Position numbers and translations under genes: made by a program. 64,000 nucleotides of DNA, from contig OZ176051.1 in NCBI GenBank assembly GCA_964247055.1, positions 10,850,001 to 10,914,000 on the forward strand, in the 5' to 3' direction. Shown in pieces: positions 23,430 to 35,639 of this stretch. The notes beneath the pieces were generated by a model. The model did no database searches, was not told the DNA's origin, and was given only the letters and a program-made list of their open reading frames with translations. The stretch is from Paragordius varius (taxonomy: Eukaryota; Nematomorpha). Within the stretch, counting starts at the first letter, position 1. Each line of letters begins with the position of its first letter.

Positions 23430-24110
23430 TGGGCGTTCTGGTATGCCACACAACTTATAGAAAATCAGTTGGTCTCCCACACAACTTAATGGAACGTCAA
23501 ATATAATATCATAAAGGATTTCTGATTCCTATTTCAACGTCAAGCAAAGAAATCATTTTTGCATCAAAGGACGAATGATGATAAATTTACTTTACATCCT
23601 AAATGGTAAAACGTGGCTTTCACCTTGCCAGGCCCCTTTATTCCCATCAACGCCGCATTGCTTCGGCAAGAAGACCATGTTCTATGTCTAATGGGATAGA
23701 GCATTGTTCATCAATTAAGATCACGAAATTGTTAATACACACCGCTATCGCTAACAAATACATGGACTTGTATTTGAAAAACGGAATGAGCCAGAAAAAA
23801 TGGCAAAGTGATATTGGACAATAATCCGTCTCATCAGAAAAACCAGTGTATGACACTTTCGCTTCGATGGAAAATATTATCCGCTGAACTCTCCTGATCT
23901 GGCGTCGTATGACCAATACAACTTCAAATCAATGTGAACACTCTTGCAAAGCAGCATGCAATAATTCGAAAGGCGTTGGCAGGCACGACGAATGGTTTGC
24001 TTCAAAGCAAACATATTAGTGTTTCTTAGATGGAAATAATTAACTGTAAAATGGGCGAAATGTGTAGAAGCTGATGGACAATATAAAATAAATATTGCTT
24101 TTATTACGTA
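23430..24110 (+). pseudogene. Dead mariner transposase, copy 1
   Basis: Several frames together resemble a mariner (D,D34D) transposase. KTWLSPCQAPLFPSTP at about 23610 corresponds to the catalytic-region segment after the first Asp. PSHQKNQ near 23830 sits where HDNAPPH is expected. NSPDLASYDQ follows, DEWFASK lies near 23985, and the C-terminal KWAKCVEADGQY near 24055 is the typical mariner tail. Stops and frame changes are scattered throughout, so it is long dead. It is intergenic and lies next to a family-2 foldback arm. Confidence 0.8.
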
Positions 24111-24667
24111 TTTTTTTACAAAATACCAATAAAGTCCCTAAGTTTTATTTTCTTATATAATTAAAATTTCCTACAAGTTCATTTTATAAATATATTGTAA
24201 CTTCGCTCCAGTATATCTAAGATTATTGGGGGGATCAAACTTATCAAATATTATAAAATATTTACTTTAATTTAATTATAATTCCAAAAGTGGTAAATAA
24301 AAATATCACCGATTGCGCCTTAAAAACTAACTTTACAGTATAAAATTCTAAATTTTTGAGAAATGGTGTAGTTATTTACGAGAAAAAAACGATCTCACCA
24401 ATTAGAGAAAACATATTACATAATGATGAGGTTAAGAGGGGATTTTAGTGAATTTTATGTTGCTTGTTAATTATGCGCTATTGGTTAAAAATTATTTTTT
24501 GTATTGACGTTAAATTTTTAAATATTAAGGTTTTTTAGATTTTTGACGATAAAATTCTAACTTCCTTTATAAAAATATTATTGATATGATTGTCAACAGG
24601 TTATATTATGAAAAGTATACTTATAACAATGTAAAAGGGCAAATTAAATTGATGGTTATATTTATAT

Positions 24668-25213
24668 AATATCATTTGCACTTCAAGATATCCTTAAACA
24701 CTTCAAATTAGTCCTTGAACACATCAAGTTGGTCCTTGAACATTTAAAGTTGGTCTTTAAACACTTCAAGTTGATCATCTAACTTTTTTGTTTTGTTTTT
24801 AACCAAATCGTATATCATTCATTAATTTCATTTTTAACCTATTTTCTATATTTAACACAAACTTTAAATATTATCTCTTAATCATTCAAAACTGTATATA
24901 AATTAAAAATCATTTTATATATTTATAAGTTTTAACACCTAATTAAAAATATATTAGTCTTCGAGTTATTATTTACATTTTATTATAAAGATTTATATAT
25001 TAATAATTTGGTTAAATTGGAAAAATTAGGTTGAAACAAAAAAGTGATTTATTAATAAAAAAAATTTATTTGAGAATGAAAGAATAAATATATTATAAAT
25101 AAAAAATTAGGTTAAAAAATAATATAATAAAAGCAAATATTATGTTAAAATTTTTAGAATCAACTTGAATTACGGACCAACTTGAAATGTTCAGGACACT
25201 CTTGAAGTACAAA
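24668..25213. mobile_element. TIR element built of TTCAAG-type subrepeats
   Basis: The left arm has four or five imperfect copies of about 23 bp of the type TCCTTGAACACTTCAAGTTGG (24672-24775). The right arm has the inverted form (CCAACTTGAAATGTTCAGGACACTCTTGAAG, about 25165-25208). The outer ends TTTGCACTTCAAG and CTTGAAGTACAAA are complementary. A related arm lies at 41885-42000. Confidence 0.55.
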
Positions 25214-26031
25214 TAGTATATCAACAAAATTTACAATATATTTATAATGTTTCTAAATTAAAAATTAATGAAGCGAAACAGCGAAATATGTCAACTATTA
25301 AAACATACATGGTTGTTAAATCATGATTCCCTTATCACTATCTGCTCTGTATAAATAAGTGGATAAGCCCCATAAAATAGACATTTTCGACATTTATTAA
25401 AATATGGTGACTTTAAACTGTTTAAATTTCATTTATTGCGTACGCATTTACTTATCTTACATTTAAAATGACTATTCAAATTTTTTAAGTCAAAACTTTG
25501 GTTCGCTAAGCCATTTTGTTGTAAAACTTCTTTGATATTGTATAGTAATAAATATCCAGGCATTTTCACTCGTCATTTATTTCGATAAAAGAATGCGATG
25601 GCTAAATGCAAAACTGTCCTTTCTTAGTAAACGACCATTGATATTATTCTTTAGACCAAGGTTACCGATCTATTATATCGCATAGTGTTATAGTAAAAAT
25701 TATTTTATAAGTCTTAAAAGTGTTAACTTTCCCTTTTTGTTGTACGTCACTTGGTCTTCACCTGTAGATATCTATTATTTCTCAACTATGGGATAAAGAT
25801 TATTAAAAAATCAATAATAAATTGTTATGCACCTTGTTTACCACTAATATAGAAAAAATAATTTATCCTTTACTTTTGCTTTATATTTTTATTTCAATAT
25901 CAAAATCATGAGAGTTAACGAGTGCGAAAACGGGATCACAGCATAAAATATTTTAGGAATATGTAATTTGATTAAAGTGAATGTCAAATTTATAGTGTGT
26001 GAATGTTTATAAATATCAATAATTATCACCA

Positions 26032-29000
26032 TTAAAATTCGTCAGCCAAAGCTTTTAACGCATTTATTAATTCTAGGGTTAAGGGTTCATCATTAAAGGC
26101 AATTAGTTTATGGTGTTTTCCCGTTTTAGGGTTTACGCTAGTTTTATCCCTGTACTGCTGGTTATCATCGTCTGTATCCCGAATAGGTTTGGTGAAGGTG
26201 TCATCTAAAAAGTCGGATTCATATATGGTAGCAAACATGGCGTCAATTTTACATAAGGATTTAGGTTTTAAATGTCTCCCCACGACTCGTTTTATAGCTG
26301 TGTGACATTGTTGGATGAGATCTTGAAGGTGTTCGCGGTCATAACTATATTTCACGCGTACAAAACTATCCAATGTCCAAACGAGGGAACGAAAAGTTTT
26401 CAAAAAGATTTGACCACTCTCCAACTCCTCTGTAGAGAAAACGTCGTGTTTTGCTAATACAGCAATTTTCATACATAATTTAATTATATTTTTGATTAGA
26501 TTATCGGGTGTAACGGGTTGTTTCAATGAAAAATTAGATAATGAATGTGTAATTTGTTTGTTTGGAGAATTTTGAGCAGATGTTTTAATGTTTTTGTCAG
26601 GACTAGTAGTTATTTGACCTTGTTTATTTGAGTTTATACTAGTAATCTGATTTTCATCCGGAATAGTGGAAGATCGGAGCAATAAAGTCAGCTTTTTGAC
26701 TTGAGAACGTGGGGGAGAATGGTTATTATTCCGTTGATTTTTTTGAGGATTGTTTATATTTAAGTTTTGATTTGATAACGACCGAGGTGGAGATTCTATT
26801 ATATAAGAGAAGCATTACAATTTATTTGTAAAATAATGCATGCTAAACATATAATAAACTTTTAATTATTCTCAGATTGTGCACGTATGCTCCTGTATAT
26901 GACCAAAAACAAAAATATATACGCGGTGATAGATAATTATATGACATTTAACTCTGAATCGTCATTATAGTTTAATGATTTTGATGGGTTTAAATTTTAA
27001 GCTTTGATTTTTTAAGAAACTCAAACAGTTTCACTCAATAGTAAAGCGGCAAGCTTCGGTAATCGTAACAAATATATATATATATATATATATTTTAAAA
27101 TTTAAATGCTTAAAATTAAATTATTTTAATACCATATAAAAATATTTATATTTTTTACATTTGTGGTCCAACAAACTGATATTAATGATGACTATAATGA
27201 AATGCTCACGTGATCCTACGATTAACGCATTGGCCATATATAACACAGTGTGCAGCCGAAAAACATCCATTTATGAATCATATATCATTCGATAGCTAAA
27301 AGATCCATGTTAATGAATATATCAAATATAAATGCGGTTGACAATACTAGAAAAAGGTCTGTTTCAATTCTCCTATAAGCCAAAAACAAATAGCATTCTT
27401 GTCGCACATTAGGTCGAAAAAAATTAATACAACTGAGAAAAACGCTCCATGATATTTTATTTGATTATATATAATTTCTACACCTTGTCATTAAGCATTT
27501 TAATGCCATTTAGGCTGTTGATAGCTTTAGCTTTTGGGCATAAAAACTCTGCAAACTCAATCGATAGATTTCTCCATTTAGTATAGTAAAGGTATATATA
27601 AGATTTATATTGGATGTTTTGTAAAAATTATATACTATTTCCGCTTTGGTGAAAATTACGAATAATTTTTTAATTAAGTTCGCGATATATTGGGTAAACT
27701 AAAATAAAATTTAAAAATTTTATTAAATGACCGTTTTTTAAATTCGAATTTAATGCTTAAAGTCCAATTTTTTGGGATTAATTCTGTATGTCTCTTAAAA
27801 GAACCTCAAATTTTAAATCTTTATCATTATTATTTTGCACTTAGAAATTAGCAATAAAATTTCGTTGACGCGTTTTTCTCTGTTGTATTCAATTTTATTC
27901 AACGTAATGTGCGACAAGAATGAGATTTGATTTTGGCTTATGGCAGAAAAATTAAAATAACTTTATTTTCTAGACTCAACCGCCTTTATTTTTGATATCC
28001 ATTCTCCTGCAGCTTTAAGCTACCTAGTATATCATTCATAAATAGAGCTTTTTTGAACACCGATTTTGCCGCACAATATAATAACGATGAATGCATATAA
28101 ATCGATCTCATGATTTTAAATTCTCTTTTCATTTAATCAAATGATATTTTTGTACTTTTATTATACAGTATAGACCTGTATTAATGTGGGATTTCAAGCA
28201 ATTATTAAATATCATTAATAACTATTAAAAATATTAATGAGTCAATAAAATAAATTGTAAAAAATAATATGTTAGTGTTTAAAATGCTTAATATAATGGA
28301 TTCTTTAAATTAATTTATGATTCGAATTATGATTTGCAAATCATGTCCATATATAATACTTCATTACCTTTTCATGATTTTGGGTTAGTTTTGTATTCCG
28401 GAACTTACACTTGTAAATAAACTTCTGTTTTGAGCAGTGTTTTGGTTAAAATTTGATTATTAAACATTATTCATCTGAATGAGATTAAAAAACCTATACT
28501 TGATACAGTTTTTTAACATATAAAGTCCATCCATTGGGCTAGCTTCAAATGCCGTTTGGAACAGGCAGCAATTTATATAAAATTCCAAACTATTTGCTTA
28601 AATGTAATATGAAAGCTTTAATTTAATTATATACAATCTTTAACCCTAATATACATTTATTTGCATGTTGTATTACCTATTTTGAAAAAAATGACGGCAA
28701 AATTGATGTGATGAATTGTTACAGTTATAATATTTTAAATTTTTATTTGAATCATGCGCCTAAAAGGCGGGCTTTAGAATATATATTTTTAAAGCCGGAT
28801 ATCTCAAACATTTTTTGTTAGAAGTTAAAATGCTCTTAAGCAAGGGTGTTCAAAACAATTGGCATCGCGGGCCGCATTTTTGATTTAAATAATCTGGCAG
28901 TCGCATTTTAATAAATATGGGTAGGTCTGAAAAAATCAAATACATTTTAACAATTTCTACTAGTTTTTGTCAGTTAGGTAGATCTAATCAGAAAAATCTT

Positions 29001-30611
29001 TTAAGAAATAACAATTTACTAAACTTTTTTAAGCAAATTTTTGCAAGTTATAGATTCTAAATTTTTCGCGGGCCGGACATACAGTCTCTGGAGACAGCAT
29101 GAGCCTGCGTGTTGGTCACCCCTGCTCTAGGGAATAAAACCACCGAATATATTAAACTTTAGAAATCAATGCTCAAAGTTGATGTATAGTCTCGAAATTT
29201 ATATCTGCATTTGAATACAGCTTATGTGCCTGACCGCGTTGTCTTACACCCACAAAAGTTTTGGCATAAATTATACCGTCCCTTTTAATTAATTTATCCA
29301 CAGCGTGTCAATTATATGATTAAATTTTTATTGAGAAAAACATTTTTAAGATATTTACATCATAGCGGAAATATTGAATAATTTATTTAATACATTAATT
29401 TATAGCGAAAAAAATTAAATCGATTAAGTATAAATTAAAAATTTTTAAACAGGAATAATTTTATATCAATTGACGGGTAACTTCCTCAGTTCACAAAACT
29501 GGGTCGATAAATGTTTCAATAGATATTTTAAAGATTTTAAAAATTATACGCTGCTCGCTAAAGGCAACTTATAATAAAAGAATTCTTTTTCTATATACAC
29601 TTAATTTATTTTTAAAAATGATGTTTTAAAGCTAACTATATTAAAAAAATAAACTTTATACCGCATAATCACAAATAAGGAATGCTAAATAATGATTGAG
29701 ATCGATTTTTAAGTATTACAAAATGAAACCGTATATTTAGAATTATCTCATAATAAAATTAAGCTGACGCGTTCTTAAATATTTATTTTTGTAGATTGTA
29801 CAAAATATCGATAACACCAAGAATTAATACATAAAGCCCAGTATTTTTAATTCGATTGTAAAAGCTTAGTTTTTGACTATTTTTTTGTGTGTAATATAAA
29901 AACATTGTCCGAAAATCTTACGAAAAATTACAAGTATTTAATTATTCCCCTTTTTAAATATAAACAGACATCGGTATATTAGTCGGTAAGAAATTGAGTA
30001 TCTAAACTAGAAAAAATAGAAGGCACCTGCAAATCAATGTTTTATTCTTTGGGGCGTTGTGGTGGTTTGATTAAATAAAAAAAATTCCGCATTAAATCGG
30101 GTTTTTACCACTGTATTGTATCGTGTGTTTTGTAGCTATGGAAATGTTAATAAAAAAAGGCTTGATTTAAGTCCCACATATTGGCATGACTTAAACTTGA
30201 ATTTTAAATTACTAGGCTTGGTTGAAGATGTAATAACAGATTTGAAATATATAGGCACCCGAACCCACCCTTAAACTATGTAGTGCTTGCAGGTAATATA
30301 GTGTAAATGATATATAAATAAACATGCATATATATACTTTTTGTTTTGTGTCTTTGTTTTTGCAGAGTATTGTGTTTTTTAAGAATGTCGTAGAAAGCGT
30401 CAATCAACCGTGCTCCATTATCATTTATCATCATTTTTACCAGCGTTTTATTGTTACCGGCCATTTTGCTGAATAAGTTTTTTTGGATTTTTAACGCCAT
30501 AGATTGTTTTGATCGTTTGTCTGACAAAATATCGTGAGATTCTCCTGTGAGTCCAGGATCTGTGGATGAACTCGGAGATTCGAATTCGGAATCTAAGAAT
30601 GTTGTTGTCAT
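26032..30611 (-). CDS. TNFAIP8/TIPE family protein, two exons
   Basis: TIPE proteins are cytosolic helical-bundle proteins with a hydrophobic cavity that binds and transfers phosphoinositides; in animals they affect cell death and inflammation. Exons (minus): 30611-30338 and 26795-26032, joined in phase 1, giving 345 residues. The first helix matches at about 44-82 (ALKIQKNLFSKMAGNNKTLV, then ARLIDAFYDILKKHN). The main bundle is at about 189-291: NLIKNIIKLCMKIAVLAKHD, YSYDREHLQDLIQQCH and VGRHLKPKSLCKIDAMFATI, matching the mammalian YTFDRNVLSRLLNECRE and HLTAKSHGRVN segments. Mammalian TIPEs are about 190 residues. Here a Ser/Pro/Asn/Gln-rich insert of about 95 residues separates helix 1 from the rest, and about 35 acidic or polar residues precede the last helix (LTLELINALKALADEF). 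Family confident; function inferred. Confidence 0.92.
27244..28077. mobile_element. Foldback element family 3
   Basis: The left arm begins CACAGTGTGCAGCCGAAAAAC and includes ATAGCATTCTTGTCGCACATTA and GAGAAAAACGCTCC. The right arm has the inverted TAATGTGCGACAAGAATGAG and CGCGTTTTTCTCTG and ends GATTTTGCCGCACAAT. Arms are about 300 bp with an AT-rich centre. A related arm (CAGCTATCGAATGATATAT) appears near 48070. Confidence 0.6.
28841..29124. mobile_element. hAT-like MITE
   Basis: Starts CAAGGGTGTTCAAAACAATT and ends GTTGGTCACCCCTG, an inverted pair. The 8-bp flanks CTCTTAAG and CTCTAGGG fit a degenerate NTCTAGAN target duplication, as used by Buster-type hAT elements. The GCGGGCCGCATTTTT block next to the end is the family mark. 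Confidence 0.7.
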
Positions 30612-31953
30612 AACACTTGAATTTATAATTATAGATGATGATAATTCGATTTGCACTAAAAGTCAATTTTTAAAGATGTATTTATTTTAATGTAATTTTT
30701 GTAATTAACACCAAATAGGATAATTTAATAGAAATGATATATTCTATTAAATAAGGGGTTGTTACACATAACATTTGAGGATAAAAAACTGGAAGTTAAG
30801 CGGAAAATATGAACTAAAAAATGATGGTTCTATGAGCTTTATGTAATAAAACAAATAGCTAAAGGGTTTGCCTTAATTGTGGAAAAAAGATGTAAATATT
30901 TATTATTATAAGCAAACAAAAACTATAAAATAAAAAAAACAAAAACGATTTTTAAAATATAGCTGTGTTAGTTAATCTTCTAAAGAAAAAAAACAACAAA
31001 TTATCATTTTTTTCACACAAAACGTACGCATGCAGGTAGAGAGAAGGTGCCTTTTTACATTGTGTATAGCTGCTGTATTTTTTATATATGGAAGAGTATA
31101 TTATTATTGATAATTATTATAAAAAAGGTAGAAGGGAAAAACCTACGATTATATATGAGTGAAATATTGATTATTTAAGTTAACAATATTGTTATTATAT
31201 TAATATTATTTTTCAAAGACATGTTGTCTAATCTTTTATAGATATGATTCCTTTCAATGTGTACCTGTATACATGTAAATTTTAATATAAAAAATGGTTG
31301 TATTTATGGCCTTAAAGGTACCCAATCCGGCTTTTAACTAATAGTGTTTTCACTTAATCTATGGGCCTTTTTAGGCTTCACATTTCGTTGTCAGAAAATA
31401 TATTTCTAAAATGAACACAAGATTGTCACGCGTTGACATAGTTAAAATCAAATATTTTCTTGATTGAATGAGGGTAAAGAATTGGAAAAAATATGATTAT
31501 GTATGGTACATAAATTAAATATCAAACTCGGACAAATATTTATGAGTATCATATATTTTATCTAAAATGGGGGGCTTATTTGTAAATAATATATATATTT
31601 AGTGTGATTGCCTTACACGTTTTTAAATATAGATTAACAAGGACGATGTTTTAAATTTAGGATTTTTAATAATGTGAGAAACTCATTTTGGGACTCCCGG
31701 TGAATGATATTTGTTTAAAACACAAAACGCAGCGGTCATGTGTTGCCCTACTAAAATAGAGTAATTGATAGATGCAATATATGAGGTTATATCAAATGGG
31801 CCTAATGTTTCCCACAAAATTACTAAATACACTCGATTTTTTGTTCAAAGTAATTTAAAAAGGGCGCTGGAATAATTTAAAACAAATAATTAGCTTTTTT
31901 GAAACCAACTTGTAAAAATCAGAGAAACAAACCTCAAAATATAATTTTTATCT
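30612..31953. other. Intergenic, TIPE 5' side
   Basis: No exon seen on either strand. This presumably includes the TIPE promoter, but I cannot point to a defined element. Confidence 0.4.
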
Positions 31954-32278
31954 TACCATTAGCACCTCGAATTCCCCCTTGTTGAAATACACCCTCATTA
32001 CAAATTTACCCTATATTTAAATTTTACCTTTAAATGTTTCAGATTCATCTAAATTATGTTTGTAAAAACCAAAAATTCCTATATTTTTGGATACTTTCGA
32101 ACAATGAAATTTTTAAAAAATAACATAAAAACAAAAAAAGTGATAAATATAGCCATAAAAAACAAATATTAGGTAAAAAATGAAGAATGAATTTAAAGTA
32201 TTTAAAGGTAAATTTGAAACTTATGTGGACGTTAAAATGTTTGAGGGTCGAAGAATTCGGGATTCGAAGTGATGGTAA
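31954..32278. mobile_element. Small MITE with ACCATCACCTC ends, copy 2
   Basis: Left end TTACCATTAGCACCTCGAATT and right end GAATTCGGGATTCGAAGTGATGGTAA form an imperfect inverted pair. Next to them are CACCCTC and GAGGGTCG. Related to 17607-17819. Confidence 0.6.
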
Positions 32279-32707
32279 TCTCTACCTTAATGTTTATTGC
32301 TGGATGTTTAAGTTAAAAAACATTACTATATTTTAATTATATCTTTATACTAATCTAATCACATTGTAAAATAATTAGCTCATACAAAACCGCACAGCTT
32401 AAAACAATGTGGCAGAGCCAATTTTGCGACTCAAGCAAACCACCTTGTTTGGAATAATTAAAAAGGAAACAACTTGCGAGGACAAAAAGTAACTTGGCAA
32501 TTTGTGAATATAATTTCATATCTAGATCATTTTTTATTAATAATGTATGGCTAATATTATTAAATTTAACCATATCCGAATAATTTTATTAATTCGATTT
32601 GACCCAAAAAAAACTTATAAATCATAATTAATTTTGAGCCTTAGAGTTAGCCAATTTATGCCTTCGATTCCTCTGTCAATTTTTATACCTTAAATTAGGT
32701 TTTAAAG

Positions 32708-32710
<3 letters not shown>

Positions 32711-32738
<28 letters not shown>
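32711..32738. repeat. TA microsatellite
   Basis: An uninterrupted AT run 3' of the receptor-like gene. Confidence 0.8.
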
Positions 32739-32894
32739 GGTTTGTCAACATTAATGTATCTATATATATTGTGAAATTATTTATACAGTGACAAGAAAAC
32801 AGTTTTACTAACATAAACCGATTAATATATAAATAATGAGTGTAACATCAATTATAATATTTTATAGCTACTTTAAATTAAATAAAAAATAGTT

Positions 32895-34421
32895 TCAATT
32901 AAAATGAATATGCGTATTTTTGTTCCGTAATTTCTTAAACAGCCCTTGATAAAGCGATATAACAGTAGTTCGTGTTTCAGGCAAAATGTATACAAACAGC
33001 CATGGTCCTATGCTAGATTTCAAAAACTCAAGGGCAAACAAAAGCGGGTAAAATCGTGTTATATCATCTTGGGCGAAATCATCTTCCTCAACATTCGGGT
33101 CATAATAGGTGTCTATGTAAAAGAGCATAAGAACATACGTGGGGATGGTCAGGGCCTGCAAAAACACATGAGTTAAACATAAATTGGTTAGCGTTAAATT
33201 ACGGGATAATACCAATTGGCCAGCCACATAGGGCTGACCTTTATCGTCAAAATCTTCATAGGTGTATTCTGCAACACTTCCATTTTCTCCATCAAGGACA
33301 CACGGACCCTGAATGGCCGATCCTTGGCCATGCAGAAATTGACTTTCACGAGCACCCAGCGGGATAACAGTTTTGCGCTTTATGCGTAGACGAGGTATAG
33401 CTAAAGACATAGATCTTCTCATCCCGCCTGATGTTGTTCCCGAATTCGTAGTTGCCGGTGCATTAAAAATATTTGATCTTTCAATTGTGATACTTATTGC
33501 ACTTTCCCGCCTTTTTTGTTTGATGACATTCATTACGCGTTTAAAACCTTTGACAAACGGTCTCACAAACAGGTAATAATTCAGTGCAGTGATATGAGGC
33601 TGATTTGCTACTAAAAGTGATAGTAAGATAGATATCATAGTCGTTATTAATGTTAAAAGATCATCAATGCGCCTCATTCGCGCCCATCTGTTATTGTTAT
33701 TATTTTTTAAGCGCTTGTATCGCATGAATAAAGTACAGCCGGTTAACCAATACTTGCTTTCTAGCCCAATCTTGTACCAAGCTATGCGCAACATGCTAAT
33801 TCCTAGCCCAGCGGAGAGTGACAATAAGGATAGAAGTATCAGAAAATCACTGTTTGACATCAAAAATTTCATCCAAAATATGCTTGATACCAATTTAGAA
33901 CTTAATATGGTTCGGTATTGCACAATTTTGGTTATTTTAGAGTCTCGCCTACCGCCTGCACCCCCTGCATGGATTACTTCTGGTTTAATCTTTTTTAAAG
34001 AACGACTTTCTGAGTTAAGCAAACGTTCAAAGGTGAAAATCAGAACTAGAAAGGATTGAGTTTTCCCCATCCAACCCCATAGGACTGGATGAAAGTGAGA
34101 CATGTAAAGAAGCCAATATAAATTATATGAGAAATCAAAACGCCACACTTTCCCGATAGTGTAAGCCCACGGCCAAAAAAACGCAAGGATCGATATTATT
34201 AGATTCAACCAATTAATGAAGTTGAATATGAAAATACCACAAGGATAAATTTCTTCCATGTAACTGAAGGATTGAATAAGCAATCCGTTGGGGAAATATC
34301 CAATGATAGCCATGATTGGTATCACTATTATATATACAAAATCAAATTGAGACATTGAAGATTTCAGAGAAGCGAAATTAATTATATAAATAAGCGGGTA
34401 ATGAGATGGAAAGGAAATCAT
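32895..34421 (-). CDS. Multi-pass, GPCR-like membrane protein, single exon
   Basis: 508 residues with seven hydrophobic segments at about 27-50, 61-84, 100-128, 187-212, 253-285, 409-436 and 457-480. Features that recall a divergent rhodopsin-type receptor are GYFPNGLL in segment 1 (the GN motif), FTFERLL after segment 3 where DRY is expected, a long loop of about 120 residues between segments 5 and 6, QALTIPTYV in segment 6, and KSSIGPWLFVYILPETR in segment 7, shaped like the NPxxY-to-helix-8 region. Against a standard GPCR: no Cys at the start of segment 3, a loop of about 58 residues after it, and a strongly basic loop (YKRLKNNNNNRWARMRR) between segments 4 and 5 that should be extracellular. 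It may be a lineage-specific receptor family or another seven-pass protein. The start is the first ATG of the open frame; no intron is needed. Confidence 0.65.
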   Translation of the reverse strand: MISFPSHYPLIYIINFASLKSSMSQFDFVYIIVIPIMAIIGYFPNGLLIQSFSYMEEIYPCGIFIFNFINWLNLIISILAFFWPWAYTIGKVWRFDFSYNLYWLLYMSHFHPVLWGWMGKTQSFLVLIFTFERLLNSESRSLKKIKPEVIHAGGAGGRRDSKITKIVQYRTILSSKLVSSIFWMKFLMSNSDFLILLSLLSLSAGLGISMLRIAWYKIGLESKYWLTGCTLFMRYKRLKNNNNNRWARMRRIDDLLTLITTMISILLSLLVANQPHITALNYYLFVRPFVKGFKRVMNVIKQKRRESAISITIERSNIFNAPATTNSGTTSGGMRRSMSLAIPRLRIKRKTVIPLGARESQFLHGQGSAIQGPCVLDGENGSVAEYTYEDFDDKGQPYVAGQLVLSRNLTLTNLCLTHVFLQALTIPTYVLMLFYIDTYYDPNVEEDDFAQDDITRFYPLLFALEFLKSSIGPWLFVYILPETRTTVISLYQGLFKKLRNKNTHIHFN

Positions 34422-34974
34422 TAGACAAGAGATAAGTTATACAAATTTGTTCTTATTAATTATAATCTATAGTTTCCTGTAAAATTTGGAAATAATATTT
34501 CCAATAGTAATATATTTACCTATACGGTTCATAATTTGGATGTGCGATTGATATATTTTTAATTATGCAAAAATATATATGTCATTTTGAAACTAAAGAT
34601 AAATTGTTCAATATTATGTAATAAATACACATATAAACAACTTACCTATAATAAATTAGTAAGATTCAAATTGTATCAAAAGATTCAATTAAGGTTTTAC
34701 ATTTCTTCAGGACTGACAGAGATGATAGAAGCAGTTACGAGGTTACCTCATAGGCATATGAGTCGAACTCCTAATAATTATACCTAGTTAAATCATTGAT
34801 TGAATCTTAATATTTTTGATTTTGCTTCCAGGCATAATAAAATTTAATAATAAATTCGATAACAAGCTTATGACCGGTTATTAAACCAAAGATGAATTTG
34901 TACATTTTCCCACCCAACAATTTTTACCCATTTTATTCCCACTTTCTCTTTTAATGACTCTAATTCATCTAAAC

Positions 34975-35176
34975 CAAGGGTGTCCAACACAAATGGCTTC
35001 GCGGGCCGCATTCGAATTATATAGAGGGATTTATGAAAAAAACTCTAAAATACAAACAATTAGTTCTTCCTAATTGGTTGAGAAATATCAAGTTTATTAA
35101 GCTTACGTGAACATATTTTTCTAGATTATGAAATTTCTACGGTCGCGCAGAAGAAAGGGCCGCTTGGACACTCCTG
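34975..35176. mobile_element. hAT-like MITE
   Basis: Ends CAAGGGTGTCCAACACAAAT and GGCCGCTTGGACACTCCTG. The flanks ATCTAAAC and TTCTAAGT resemble NTCTAGAN. Short, non-coding copy. Confidence 0.7.
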
Positions 35177-35639
35177 TTCTAAGTTCTGTCACGCTTATAG
35201 AAGCCCTTGCTATAAACCTTTTAATATTTTTGTGCATTAGGTTTTAAGGTAAAAATCGGCCAATAGCATTTAATAAAAAAATTTAGCTATAACTCAAAAA
35301 CTCGAATGACGAAATTCCCTTAGATGTTTCTGTAAATTATAGTACTCTAAAAATATAATTTTATTTTAAAAGCATAATATATTAGGTTCAAAGGAATCAG
35401 ATAAAAAATTAACGTTATTCTTACTATTCACGATTTTATTATACGAAGGATTTAGTCAATCGTAATTAAATTTTTTTTACATATTAATAGGGTTAAGTAA
35501 ATTGTCGTTAATTTATTTTTTAATTAGTGAAAAGCACCATTAAAAAGAAATTTAGGACTTAATTTGCATTTTAGGGAGGTGCCCAAATATAACAGTCAGA
35601 AGTCGTTATTATATGTAAAGTGTAAATAAGATATAATAT

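Larger units (their letters stand above)
22509..26031. other. Intergenic block of transposon remnants
   Basis: No host exon seen. It contains half of a family-2 foldback element, a dead mariner transposase and a TIR element with TTCAAG-type subrepeats, all listed separately. From 25220 to 26030 I see nothing. Confidence 0.5.
26796..30337. other. TIPE gene intron
   Basis: A 3.5-kb intron carrying a foldback element (27244-28077), a repeat shared with SOUL intron 1 (28370-28820) and a hAT-like MITE (28841-29124). No additional exon is required by phase. Confidence 0.5.

Noticed and set aside
33373-34059. Open frames antisense to the receptor-like gene
   Set aside because: They mirror the real minus-strand coding exon; their hydrophobic and basic stretches are by-products of its codons.
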